A stretch of DNA of 64,000 bases from contig NC_088355.1 in the NCBI RefSeq assembly GCF_036884655.1, positions 18,356,501 to 18,420,500 of the forward strand, given 5' to 3'. The DNA comes from Musa acuminata AAA Group. Taxonomy: Eukaryota > Streptophyta > Magnoliopsida > Zingiberales > Musaceae. Shown here piece after piece: positions 47,851 to 59,363 of this stretch; the stretch's first letter is position 1; each line of letters begins with the position of its first letter. The notes below the pieces were generated by a model, which ran no database searches, was not told the DNA's origin, and saw nothing but the letters and a program-made list of their open reading frames with translations. The position numbers were made by a program, and so were the translations under genes.

Positions 47851-48909
47851 AGACAAGGCTGAAGGGCAGAGACCAAGAAACTTCGTAAGACCGGTGTCAA
47901 CAAGTTTCTCATCAAGATAGCCGTAAGTGAAGGACTTCGGGTCATGCAAGAGTGCACGACCAAGGAACGAAGCTGGCAGTATGCGGTGCTGTACCTTTGC
48001 TACTCAGTGGAGTAGGCGACAGGGTTGATGGAGAAGACGGTACAATCCCAGAGGCGACCTTATCTATCAGAGAATTACTCCAAGTTGGGGTGAAAACTTC
48101 CCGCATTCCAGAAGTTCGATGGCATTGAGAAGGTGAATCACAATAGCTAACTCAACGCAAGGAGTGCAAACACTTCAAGTGCTTCAGAAGTGTGAGCAAA
48201 GAGCAGGCGAAGGCCAGTAACCAGCTCGATGCATGAAGTACAACCTCGAGGAGGCGGGCGAAGTCAAGTAACCATTGCCTTCTCAACTCTTAAGAGAATG
48301 GGCGAAACCGAGTACCCCAATTCTCTTATCTATCCAGCAGAGGAGCCCTGCACAAGTTCAAAGACCCTTCGAAGATAATGGAAGACAATAGTTGTCAAAT
48401 CCTCACCGACGGTGATCAGTGCTACTGAGAGTAGATTGTCCACTTCATTTCCCAACGAAATGCCAATCGAAAGCGGAAGTGATGCGAACCTACTTGGATG
48501 TGACAACTAACCGAAAGAAGAGTCAATGAGCAGATTTTGTGGAGGAAGGACCCAAAACTTCAGAAGTTTGCGAGGCGATGCTCGTTAAAGCTCCAACAAG
48601 CATCCACCCAATTCAAGCAGCATGTGGAAATTTTGAGAGACTGGCGCAGTAAGGATGGTCTTTTCCTTCATTTGGTGGATCCGTAGGAATCAACGAGGAT
48701 TAATACAACTCAGCCAACCCCACACCAGAGTCAGAGTCATTGGCGAGTTGAAGCAGCATGGCGGATCAAAGGTTCGACTACTCAGAAACAGTAGCGGAGA
48801 GTAGCTGGGAGCCAGGAGGCACATTGTAGCTGGAGCAGAAGATTGAAGACTCAGCAAAGGCGAAGAGTTGCAGTGTTCACAAAGGCTTCGACGAGGACGT
48901 CGAAAGGAT
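47851..48909 (+). other. Non-coding interior of the gene-less element, right part
   Basis: It resumes after the nested copia (agacaaggctgaagg). No coding signal; purine-rich segments (gaggcgacc, gagcaaagagcaggcgaag) are common. Confidence 0.55.
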
Positions 48910-48922
48910 AAGTGGGGGAGAA
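48910..48922 (+). promoter_or_regulatory. Polypurine tract of the gene-less element
   Basis: aagtgggggagaa directly before the 3' LTR. Confidence 0.8.
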
Positions 48923-49368
48923 TGTCACGGACAAACTTTGAAACAGGATGTTTGATGTAATGCTTATATCTGTCCGTGTCTGTTGGCATGTTCATGCCTT
49001 GTACAACATATAGAGGGGCAGCCGAAGGCTTATAAGTCCCATTTTAGTTGGGTTGGTGGCCTCTTTAGGCTTGTAAATAAATGTTGTGTCATGTGGACAC
49101 GTGCGAGAGCTTTTCGGTCTGTAATGGACCATTTGACCTTTTGTTGTGCCACTGTCCAGAGCTTGTAAAGTCTGTTTGTAATTTGCTTTGTCTATGAAGT
49201 GTTTTTCGGACATGTTTGCTTGTGGATCCCGATTGAGGCGTTCTCTTTAACCCGTTCTCTCTTTTGTTGGTCCTAAGGGACAATGGGAGGCTTCGGGGAG
49301 GTTGATCTTTGCGGACGGACGCGCGAGGGTGCCGCATGACTTAGGCAAAACCAGCTAAGTCCGTGTCA
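48923..49368 (+). repeat. 3' LTR of the gene-less element (446 bp)
   Basis: TGTCACGG to CCGTGTCA, the same length as the 5' LTR, followed by ACTT, the second copy of the target duplication. Confidence 0.88.
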
Positions 49369-49372
49369 ACTT

Positions 49373-51828
49373 GGTGAACAATCTTTTATCCAAAATCTTT
49401 CTAAACGTTTATCGATATAGGTTTCTTGTGATAGACCTAAAATGCCTCGAGGTCTATCTCTATGGATTTTAATACTAATGACATAAGATGCTTCACCTAT
49501 ATCTTTCACATCAAAATTTTTAGAAAGGAATTATTTCATCTCATGCAGCAAACCCTTATCGTTGGTTGCAAGCAAAATATCATCTACGTATAAAATAAGG
49601 AAACATATTTTACTCCCACTGACCTTCTGGTATATGTATTGATCCATGGGATTTTTAATAAATCCGAATGAAGAAATCACTTTATAGAATTTAAAATATC
49701 ATTGGCGGGAGGCTTGTTTTAATCCATATATAGACTTCTTAAACTTACAAACCAAGTGTTCACCAACACTAGAGGAGAAACCTTCAGGTTGATTCATATA
49801 TACCTCTTACTCTAGATCTGCATTAAGAAATACTATTTTCACATCCATTTGTTACAACTCAAGGTCAAAATGAGCAACCAATGCCAAAATGATATGAAAA
49901 GAATCTTTCTTAGATGCAGGAGAAAATATCTCCGTATAATCAATTTCCTCTTTTTGAGTAAATCCCTTTGCAACAAATCTTGCCTTGTATCTCTCAATGT
50001 TGCCTAATAAATCTTTCTTAGTTTTAAAGACCCATTTATAACTAATGGCCTTTGCTTCATTATGTAACTCTACAAGATCCTAGACTCCATTGCTCATCAT
50101 GGAATTCATCTCTTCTTTCATGGCATCATGCCACAAATTTGACTCTTTGCAACTCATGGCTTGTAAAAATGTTTCAAGATTATTTTTGGCTCTAATATTA
50201 TTGTCAGATTCTTGTAGATATACAACATAATCACTAGGAATTGCTGAACTTTTATTTCTAGTAGATCTTCTTAATGTTGTACCAATATTTCTCTGAGGAA
50301 CTTATGGTTCAACTAGTTGTTCAGGAGCTTGTTATAATTCCTGAACTGCTTAATCTATTAGAATACTATCAGTAATTTATGAAATTTCAATGATTAATTG
50401 TTCAGCACTAGTTTGTACTTGAGGAGTGCTATGAACTATAACCAATCTATCATTTCATATGGAAGGTTGAGATTCTATATGATCATGTGTAGAAACTATG
50501 TTCCTGAAATGATCGCTCCCACTAATCACGTCATCCTTAAGAAATTTAGCGTTTCTTGATTCCACAATCCAAGTTGTGTGAGATGGACAATAAAATCTAT
50601 AACTTTTGGACTTTTCGCCAAATGCAATGAAATACCCACTAATAGTTATCGGGTCTAGTTTCTTCTCTTGTGGATTATATATCTTGACCTCAGACGGAGA
50701 TCCCCAAATGCGTATATATCGCAAACTTAGTTTCCAACCTTTCTATAATTCAAATGGTATCTTTTTGACAGCCTTAGTTGGAACTCGATTTAATATATAT
50801 ACAATTGTCTTTAGTGCTTCAGTCCACAAGAACTTAGGAAGATTAGAGTTGCTAAGTATACTCCGCACCATGTCTAATAATGTTCGGTTTCTTCTTTCTG
50901 TAACACCATTATGGTTTGGAAAACCAGACATAGTGTAATGGGCAATAATCCCATGTTCTTGAAGAAACTTAGCAAAAGGACCAGGTGCTTGTTCATTTTC
51001 AGTATATTTACCATAAAATTCTCCACTCCTATCTGATATCACAATTTTAATTTGCTTACCACATTGGTTTTCAACTTCAGCCTTAAAGACTTTGAAGGCA
51101 TCCAATGCTTCATTTTTGTTATGAAGCAAATATATATACATATATCGTGAGTAATCATTTATAAAGGAGATGAAGTATTTCTGACCATGTATGTCCATGT
51201 CTGGACAATATATATCAGTATGAATGATCTCTAATATGTCTGAACTCCTATTAGCACCCTTTTTAGACTTATTGATTTGCTTTCCCTTAATACAGTCCAC
51301 ACAAGTCTTAAAATTAATAAAATCAAGAGTACTAAGCATCCCATCATTAACTAATCTCTTAATTCTCTCTATGGAGATATGTCCTAATCTCCGATGCCAT
51401 AATATAGAGGAGTCCTCATTAATATTACACCTTTTAATGCCAGTGTGAATATGCATTGAACTTTGAGTATCATCATTTTGTAATAAAATATGGTAAAGAC
51501 CATTAGATAAAATACCTTTCCCAACACAATCATATTTAGATAATAAACGAAATGATGTGTCCTTAAAATTAAAAGAATACCCAAATGGTATGAATTTGGA
51601 AATAAAAATTAAGTTTTATGAGAAACTTGGTACATAAAAGGTCTTTCCCAATTTTAAAACAAAACCACTACTTAAAGTTAAAATGCATGTTCCAATTGGC
51701 TCCACATGTGAGCTCATCTTATTTCCTGATAAGATGTGTTGCTCACTTCTCACTGGCTTCCTTAGGTTTTACATATCCTGTAAAGAGTTTATAATATGGA
51801 TTGTTGATCCAGAGTCAATCCACCAGGT
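49373..51828 (-). pseudogene. Element H pol, N-terminal part (protease, integrase, RT)
   Basis: In minus-strand order: WWIDSGSTIH protease site (about 51790-51828), GAG-pre-integrase [18 protein letters not shown] (about 51350-51410), integrase with [26 protein letters not shown] and [16 protein letters not shown] (50743-51240), KIPFEL, and RT with YVDDI at about 49565-49580. The continuation into 36650 is direct once the insert is removed. Several stops and shifts break the frame. Confidence 0.82.
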
Positions 51829-51915
51829 TGTCACAGACTTAATTGATTTTGCATAAGTCGTGCGGCACCCTTGCGTGTCCGTCCGCCAAGGTCAGCCTCT
51901 CCGAAACCTCCCATG
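51829..51915 (-). repeat. Fragment of the gene-less element LTR
   Basis: tgtcacagacttaattg and the following 70 bp match the reversed LTR end (TGACACGGACTTAGCTGG, gcggcaccctcgcg). It stops at cctcccat where family X begins and cuts element H at its protease. Confidence 0.8.
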
Positions 51916-53409
51916 TGCTAGTCATAGGTTCCCAACAAGCCAATCACGTGAGTGATGGCACATGTGACTTGATATAGAATCTTTTTGCTTATTATATTTT
52001 GGCGTATATCACTTTATAACTATTGCATATATGCATATATATATTGTGATGTCCTTGGATTTATGCAATGAGAATCGGATCGTGATGAGATCACGATAAA
52101 GAGATTGATTCACCTTTAAACATATATCCTAAATAATCCCGATCATAGGTTACTCGAGAGGGACATCGTGATAACCGGACAGACTAGTGTGCTGTATACC
52201 CGTCCATATGATGAATGTAGCTGGTCTCATAGCTGCTCGTGTAGGGACACTAGGGATACAGTACAAGTGCTCATTGGAGAATGAGTTCACTGATTGATCC
52301 GCTTACGGAATGTTGGATGGTTGATGATGCCTTATTGTCAGATAGCGATTCCGTAGTCCTAGTGGTATATCTGGTCCTTAGATTTGAGTCACCAAGGATG
52401 TCCTATATGAGTGCTCCACTCTTTGATACCAAGCTTATAGGTTTGGCTGTCCTAGATCTAGTACAACTAGTCATTGGGAGTGGTAGTCAACCTTACGAGG
52501 GTTATTGAGTGTCGATAGAGGATCATCCACTCTCGGCATCATGAGAGGAATATCCCATGTGTTCTTGCTTAGACAAATCCCTGGCCAGGGTCATTCGGGT
52601 TGAGAGAGAAAGAGTTCTCCGGGAGAATCTGATTAGAGCGAGACTCGAGTAGAAACCGTATGGGTCTAACAGCACCATGCTCGATATACGGTCTCTGGGA
52701 TATTAGATGGATGAGGGACTATAGGTACACGGTAACTGAGGACAAAGAGGTACGATGGATTGGATTCCCCTATATCGTCTAGGGACTATGGCGTAGTGGC
52801 CTAGTACGTCCGTAGTCGATGAGTCAAGTAAATTATTACAAAGATAATAATTCACTGAGTTAGAAGGAGTTCTGATAGGTATGACTCACGGCCAGCTCGA
52901 TATTGGGCCTAGAGGGTCACACACATATGGTAGGCATTACGATGAGTAGAGGTTTGGATATGAGATATCCGATGGAGCCCTTGTCTTATTGGATGCAGAT
53001 CCAATACTCACTAAGGGAGGACCCATTAGGGTTTGACAAGGGACCTCTATAAATAGGAGGGATTCAGAGCCTCATATGCTAGAGCCTTTACTTGCCTTTC
53101 CTATTCTCCTTCACCCTCTCTACCTCAGAGCAGGCCTAGAGTTTTGAGGAGAGTCGTCGCAGCCCTACTGTGTGGATCACCGCTAGAGAGGAGGACGCTA
53201 GACCTCCTTCACCCTCTCCTAAGGATCTGCAAGGAAACAGGGATATACGATCTCCCTAGGTAACATAATCTACTCTATACGTAGTTTTAAGTTTCGCGGA
53301 TTTTGCGCACCAATCTTTGCACAACGACGAACATCTCTTTGGGAATCGGAGATTTTGTTTTCTTGTTCTTCCGCTGCGCATGTGATGTCGCCCCCAAGAT
53401 TTTTCAACA
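51916..53409 (+). repeat. LTR of copia family X, copy 1 (1494 bp)
   Basis: It begins TGCTAGTCATAGG and ends TTTTTCAACA, followed by a primer-binding site. A TATAAATA box lies at 53049-53056. The same sequence recurs at 53530 and 54102. Confidence 0.82.
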
Positions 53410-53529
53410 GTGGTATCAGAGCCAGGTTATTCGTGCGAATGATTGGTTTTAAACTGCGTGTGTTGTGTTTAGGAAAAAATTTTGACATCAAAATAGTTGA
53501 CGCAAAAGCGAGAAAGGACATCAATAGTT
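53410..53529 (+). other. Residual interior of family X copy 1, with primer-binding site
   Basis: TGGTATCAGAGCC at 53411-53423, then about 105 bp without genes up to the next LTR. Nearly all of the interior, including any polypurine tract, has been deleted. Confidence 0.7.
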
Positions 53530-54101
53530 TGCTAGTCATAGGTGCCTAGCAAGCCAATCACGTGAGTGATGGCACGTGTGACTTGATACAAAATCTTTTT
53601 GCTTATTATATTTTGGCATATATCACTTTATAACTATTGCATAAATGCATATATATTGTGATGTCCTTGGATTTGTGCAATGGGAATCGGATCGTGATGA
53701 GATCACGATAATGAGATCGATTCACCTTTAAACACATATCCTAAATAATCTCGGTCATAGGTTACTCGAGAGGGACATAGTGATAACCGGACAGATTGGT
53801 GTGCTGTATACCCGTCTATATGATGGATGCAGCTGGTCTCATAGCTGCTCGTGTAGGGACACTAGGGATACAGTAGAGGTGCTCATTGGAGAATGAGTTC
53901 GCTAATTGATCCGCTTACGGAATGCTGGATGGTTGATGATGCCTTATTGTCAAATAATGATTTCGTAGTCCTAGTGGTGTATCTGGTCCTTAGACTTGAG
54001 ACACCAAGGATGTCCTATTTGAGTGCTCCACTCTTTCATACCAAACTTATAGGTTTGGCTATCCCAGATCTAGTATAGCTGGTCATTGGGAGTGGTAGTT
54101 C
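53530..54101 (+). repeat. LTR of copia family X, copy 2, truncated (572 bp)
   Basis: It begins TGCTAGTCATAGG and follows copy 1 up to ggtcattgggagtggtagt, where copy 3 begins. It is probably the 3' LTR of the deleted element, split by insertion of copy 3. Confidence 0.75.
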
Positions 54102-55592
54102 CTAGTCATAGGTGCCCAGTAAGCCAATCACGTGAGTGATGGCAAGTGTGACTTGATATAGAATCTTTTTGCTTATTATATTTTGGCATATATCACATTA
54201 TAACTATTGCATAAATGTATATATATATTGTGATGTCCTTGGATTTGTACAATGGGAATCGAATCGTGATGAGATCACGATAATGAGATCGATTCACCTT
54301 TAAACACATATCCTAAATAATCTCGGTCATAGGTTACTCGAGAGGGACATCGTGATAACCGGACAGACTGGTGTGCTGTATACCCGTCCATATGATGGAT
54401 GCAGCTGGTCTCATAGCTGCTCGTGTAGGGACACTAGGGATACAGTACAAGTGCTCATTGGAGAATAAGTTTACTGATTGATCCGCTTACGGAATGTTGG
54501 ATGGTTGATGATGCCTTATTGTCAGACAACGATTCCGTAGTCCTAGTGGTGTATCTGGTCCTTAGACTTGAGACACCAAGGATGTCATGTATGAGTGCTC
54601 CACTCTTTGATACCAGACTTATAGGTTTGGCTGTCCCAGATCTAGTACAGCTGGTCATTGGGAGTGGTAGTCGACCTTATGAGGGCTATTGAGTGTCGAT
54701 AGAGGATCATCCACTCTCGGCGTCATGAGAGGAATATCCCATGTGTTCTTGCTCAGATAAATCCTTGGCCAGGGTCATTCAGGTTGAGAGAGAAAGAGTT
54801 CTCTAGGAGAATCCGATTAGAGTGAGACTCGAGTAGAAACCGTATGGGTCTCACAGCACCATGCTCGATATACGGTCTCTGGGATATTAGAAGGATGAGG
54901 GACTATAGGTACATGGTAATTGAGGACAGACAGGTCCAATGGATTGGATTCCCCTGTATCGTCTAGGGACTACGCCGTAGTGGCCTAGTACATCCGTAGT
55001 CGATGAGTCGAGTGAATTATTACAGAGATAATAATTCACTGAGTTAGAAGGAGTTCTGATAGGTATGACTCATGGCCAGCTCGATATTGGGCCTAGAGGG
55101 TCACACACATATGGTAGGCATTGCGATGAGTAGAGGTTCGGATATGAGATATCCGACGGAGCCCTTGTCTTATTGGATGTAGATCCAATACCCACTAGGG
55201 GAGGACCCATTAGGGTTTGATAGGGGGTCTCTAGAAATAGGAGGGATTCAGAGCCTCATAGGCTAGAGCCTTTGCTTGCCTTTCCTATTCTCCTCTCCCT
55301 CTCCACCTCAGAGCAGGCCTGGAGTTTTGAGGAGCGTCGTCGCAACCCTGCTGTGTGGATCACCGCTAGAGAGGAGGACACTTGACCTCCTTCACCCTCT
55401 CCTAAGGATCTGCAAAGAAACAAGGATATACGATCTCCCTATGTAACACAATATACTCTATATGTAGTTTTAAGTTTCGCGGATTTTGCGTACCAATCTT
55501 TGCAAGACGACGAACATCTCTTTGGGAATTGGGGATTTTGTTTTCTTGTTCTTCCGCTGCACCTATGATGTCGCCCCCAAGATTTCCCAACA
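54102..55592 (+). repeat. LTR of copia family X, copy 3 (about 1491 bp)
   Basis: Starts ctagtcatagg (TG lost) and ends CCCAACA. The TATA box is altered: TAGAAATA at 55232-55239 where copy 1 has TATAAATA. The sequence after it lacks a readable primer-binding site. Confidence 0.78.
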
Positions 55593-57330
55593 CAGTTGTT
55601 GCCCTTGATCTGCATGCGTGCAACGCAACCGCAGGCAGGCAGCACAGGAGCTGCCTCTACAGTAGCCGGTCGGTGGCCTGCTTGCAGCAGGCTTGCGTCT
55701 GGCTGGGCTGGCAGCCCGCGGGCAGAGGCGCCATTGCTCCCGCGGGTGAAACTCCCCCACAGGGGTGGTCGCCTGGTGGGACAACACCGCTTGCGGGCGT
55801 TGCCCCGTGGGCAGAACCGCCCGTAGGGGCGCTAACCTGCAGGGGCAGCATTGCCTGCGGGCATTGCCCCGCCGGCAGAACCGCTCGCGGGGGTGCCCAC
55901 CCGCAGCGGCAATGCCACCAGCGGGCGTGCCGCTAGCAGGCGAGGGCAGCGCCCCTGCGCCCCGCCGCATAGGCCGCCGCCATCAGGGTGGCGACGGCGG
56001 CAACAGCAAAGGGGAGTAGGGCATTAGGGTTTTCTGGGCAAAAGTTAGTTTTACCCCTCGGAATTTGAGAAATTCCGGTTTCTATCTTTTGTCCAAATTA
56101 TGAAAATACCCTTAGGAATTCAGAAATTCCCTACATGTCCCTGATTTTAGAAAATATTAATTAATTAAAAAGTTTAGTTGATTATTATTTTTATTATTAT
56201 CTAGTAGTCCTACATGATGATGATGATTATTTATACATGTGATGTATGATGTGTGGACGGATGATCATGGACCGTGTGATGTGTTTACTTGTGATTATTA
56301 TTATTGAGGTCTGTGAGCCTCCATTATATTTCTCGTTTATTGTCGGCCCTGCTTGCCTATGATTAAGTTGTAATCACATGAGGAGGCGCAGCGGGAGCGT
56401 GGATATGATAGCGGGACCCACGAGATGGACGATCGCGATGCATCAAGATGCATCAAGATGTCAACGGAACTGACGAGGACGAGATGGACGATCACAGGGC
56501 ATGGAGATGCACCGTTGCATACATAGATCTTGATGTGAGTGAGTAGGCTTACTGGCTCGGGTCTAATCACATTAGGTTGTGGTCCATGATCATCTGGTAT
56601 GATTGCTTATACACATACTAGATATGTATATATATTTGCATGCGATGTAGATATATATTAAATATGTATATGTGTGATATGTCATATTAGAAGACCAAAT
56701 CATAAAAACATCTCTCTCTTTAATATTAAGTCGGTAAACGTGAGGCAATTAGATTGACCTACGTGGCCTTCCATCGTTATAAGTAGGAACCGATTCCCGG
56801 TGTAGGTTGAGTTGGTCGAGTCCCTCGAGACTCACCTATATCACGATTCGCTATCTTGCTTATGACATAGAGATGTCACCGGTGACCTGAGGGCATGGTA
56901 TGCTTGGTCGAGTCCCTCGAGGGTATATCATCAAATCAGACTCATCTTGTAACGAAGGTGTTGACTTAACCGAGCATCATGGTTGGTCGAGACCCTCGAG
57001 ACCATGGTGATTTGGAGGCCGAACAGGATGGAAATCATAAGGAGTTGTGATCGGCAAGAGTTGCCTGCCTTTTAGGCTTAGTGTGATTGGTCGAGTCCCT
57101 CGAGGTTACACTAAGACGCTGATTAGATCCTGATCCCCACTAGAAGTCTACCGGAGACTTCCGTTTCATGTGCTGAGGGTGTCGCGTGACTCGTTAGTAA
57201 AATAGTGGGAGCATATTAAGATAGAAGTCCATATCTTGATAGTTTATTTCTTGCAAAATCTGTATGTTATTCATTTCTGCTACATCTTTATTTTTAGAAA
57301 ATATTGCTTTCAAATCCCTTACGTGGCATA
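55593..57330 (+). other. Leader of the third family X element, with a GC-rich patch
   Basis: 55593-56030 is strikingly GC-rich with imperfect repeats of ttgccccg-gggcagaaccgc and gcgggc; open frames on both strands there are low-complexity and not credible. 56030-57330 is AT-richer, with a repeated phrase ggtcgagtccctcgag (56815, 56910, 57090 and a variant at 56980). No gene is seen. Confidence 0.5.
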
Positions 57331-58431
57331 CTTGATGTCAACCGCCTCACTGGTCCAAATTATACGAATTAGCTTCGTAACTTGAGAATCGTTCTCATGG
57401 CGGAGAAAATCGTGTATGTCCTTGATACAATAAAGTCTATGCTCGAAGAAGGGCCAAGCGAGGATGAGATCACTCACTACGTGAAGTACATTAATGACTC
57501 CAGTCTTGCGCAGTGCTATATGTTGGGCTCTATGACTCCTGAGTTACAGAGACACCATGAAAAGATGGATGCCAGATCCATTCTCCTACATGTCCGCAAA
57601 TTGTTTGAGGAACAAGAAAGGACTTAGCGATATGAGATATCCAAGAGTCTCTTTCGCGCTAAGATGACTGAGGGGACACTGGTTCAAAACCATGTCCTAA
57701 AGATGATTGAGTGGATAGAAAAACTCATAGGTCTAGGAATGGTCCTAGAGGATAACTTATGTTGTGGACATTGTGCTTTTGTCCCTACCAGATTCCTTTT
57801 CACAGTTCATAATGAATTTTAATATGAACAAGCTTGAGATGACTCTCATAGAGCTCCTTAATATGTTGAGGGAGGTAGAAAGTACTATTAAGAAAGAGAA
57901 GTCAGTTCTCTATACTGGTGAGACCAGAAAGAAAAGGAAAGCAGAAAGGTCCCTTAAAAAGAGAAAGGGCAAGGGCAGACCAGGTAAAGCAAAGGTTGCT
58001 AAGAAAGACCCAGCAAAGGACAAAGGCCAGTACTTCTACTATAGTAAAGATGGGCACTGGAAGAGGAACTACAAAGAGTACCTTACAGAAAGGGCGAAAT
58101 AAAAGCTTGGAGAAGCTTCAGGTACATTCATGATTAATCTCCAATTGTCAGATTTTTGTGATAGTGCATTGGTATTGGATACCAGTATTGCTTATCACAT
58201 CTACAATTTATTGTAAATTCTAACAAAGCCGAGGGGAGATTGGCGAGAGGAATATTGCATAAATGTTTGTTTATGCTAGACACTACTCCACATATCATGA
58301 ATGTAAATGTGTCCAAGAGGAAACTAGATGAGATGAACAGTGCATACCTATGGCATTGTTGGCTAGGTCACATTCATGAAAGAAGGATTCAAAAGTTGCT
58401 AAATGATAGATATCTAGATCCAATCGACTAG
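57331..58431 (+). pseudogene. gag and start of pol of copia family X, decayed
   Basis: LDVNRLTGPNYTN, then TAG at 57370-57372 where a Trp is expected, RNLRIVLMAEKIVYVLD, SMTPELQRHHEKMDARSI, a TAG at about 57625, then EISKSLFRAKMTEGT and LKMIEWIEKL, a frameshift near 57750, and [20 protein letters not shown], followed by a Lys-rich stretch. The zinc knuckle reads [19 protein letters not shown], with Tyr at the cysteine positions. A last block DEMNSAYLWHCWLGHIHER is GAG-pre-integrase (58320-58385). The element is cut off at about 58431. Confidence 0.8.
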
Positions 58432-58899
58432 AGTAAGTCCGCCTCCCGATAGGTCGGCAGCCATAAATATAATAAGTACGACTAGTCCCCCGGCGGGATG
58501 ATAAAAACCCATCATGGGGCCAACGGGAGGAGGTTCTTTATGGGACCCAGTTCTAACGAAACCTTCGGAGGGGTCGAAGTCAAGAGCCCCCTTCCTGACA
58601 CTGACCTACGTGCAAGGACTAGTGATAGAAAGGAGGCGATCGACCAAGGGGAGTTTTCAGACCTTGAAGCCAAAGCCGGAGCGCGACCTCATCGAACGAC
58701 GATCCCCGCCACCCGAGCGCTGACATGGACGATCCTGCACACCTGAGGTTGAATCAAGCCGTGCTGACTCCCTCTGCCATAGCGTGAAGGATCGCTATCA
58801 AGATGTTTGGTTGTTCTGACAATTAGAACCACCAAGAAGCCAAGCTTTAACTCACGACGATACGGAGTCGATGAACAAGAGAGAGAAAATGAAGGGTAC
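58432..58899. other. Unassigned repeat-like DNA between family X and the hydroxylase fragment
   Basis: About 470 bp, moderately GC-rich, with an open frame 58498-58746 that has no recognisable domain. It probably belongs to another mobile element that removed the 3' part of the hydroxylase gene. Confidence 0.4.
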
Positions 58900-59363
58900 C
58901 CGATGCTTCCGTAGGAACATGCTGGAGCTCGTCCGCACGTTGCTCGTCAGGCTCTTCCCGGACTCGTTGTTCGCCACAATCGATCTCGTCGTCTTGTTCC
59001 TCGCCTGCTTGCACTCAACACCAACAAAGGAAGCAGACAGCCATACACAAACAGGAACCTCGACAGGAAGATCTCCCTACCAGCTTAATGATGTGATCAC
59101 ATTCCTCGTCGGAAAGAAATCCCTTGTACAGGAAGATCCTGCGCGAACCCAGCTCCACTTGAGCTCCAGGAAAGGCAAGAAAAAATCTGTGACTATGTAT
59201 CGTAGAAAAAATAGCTGCACTTGGGACGCCAAGAGGGCTGGGTGACTCGGTTGGGATCGTAGAAGCTGGGCTCGGCTACCCCGACGGGGACGAGGCCGGG
59301 GATGGAGGCGACTAGCAGGGCGTAGGAGGAGAAAAAGAAGGCGAGGGGAGAGCCGTAGGCCAT
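58900..59363 (-). pseudogene. Prolyl 4-hydroxylase gene fragment (first two exons, broken)
   Basis: Start at 59363: a membrane-anchor-like N-terminus (YGSPLAFFFSSYALLVASI) then FYDPNRVTQPSWRP, the usual lead-in to the P4H domain. About 80 bp of interrupting sequence with a stop follows, then RIFLYKGFLSDEECDHIIKL ending at a donor (59081). Exon 2 (59004-58900, acceptor tgcaag) reads RSIVANNESGKSLTSNVRTS and SSMFLRKHR. Both joints have the phase and place known for plant P4H genes. Intact enzymes are Fe(II)/2-oxoglutarate dioxygenases of the ER/Golgi acting on hydroxyproline-rich wall proteins; the HxD...H iron ligands lie in later exons that are absent. Exon 1 is out of frame by one base, so it is a pseudogene. 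Confidence 0.75.

Larger units (their letters stand above)
36655..49368 (+). mobile_element. Gene-less LTR element (LARD-like), middle layer of the nest
   Basis: Two 446-bp LTRs in direct orientation (36655-37100, 48923-49368), flanked by the 4-bp direct repeat ACTT (36651-36654 and 49369-49372). A tRNA-Met primer-binding site follows the first LTR and a polypurine tract precedes the second. Its own interior, without the nested copia, is about 3.7 kb (37101-39701 and 47851-48922), moderately GC-rich, with no gag or pol recognisable in any frame. A large non-coding LTR derivative is the best description; its autonomous partner is unknown. Confidence 0.85.
35138..51828 (-). mobile_element. Element H: old copia element, outer shell of a nested insertion
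   Basis: It is read on the minus strand from protease at 51.8 kb to RNase H at 35.9 kb and a 3' LTR at 35138-35826, interrupted between 36654 and 49369 by a younger element. Removing the insert with one copy of ACTT restores a continuous RT reading (CSPS joined to VAPIVKG). Gag and the 5' LTR are missing at the right, where an LTR fragment begins at 51829. Confidence 0.8.

Noticed and set aside
55529..56019. Overlapping open frames on both strands in the GC-rich patch
   Set aside because: Low-complexity Gly/Pro/Ala/Arg composition on both strands follows from GC-rich repeats; no domain, and it lies in a retrotransposon leader.
58498..58746. 82-codon frame as a host gene
   Set aside because: No recognisable domain, flanked by mobile-element debris; kept only as unassigned DNA.
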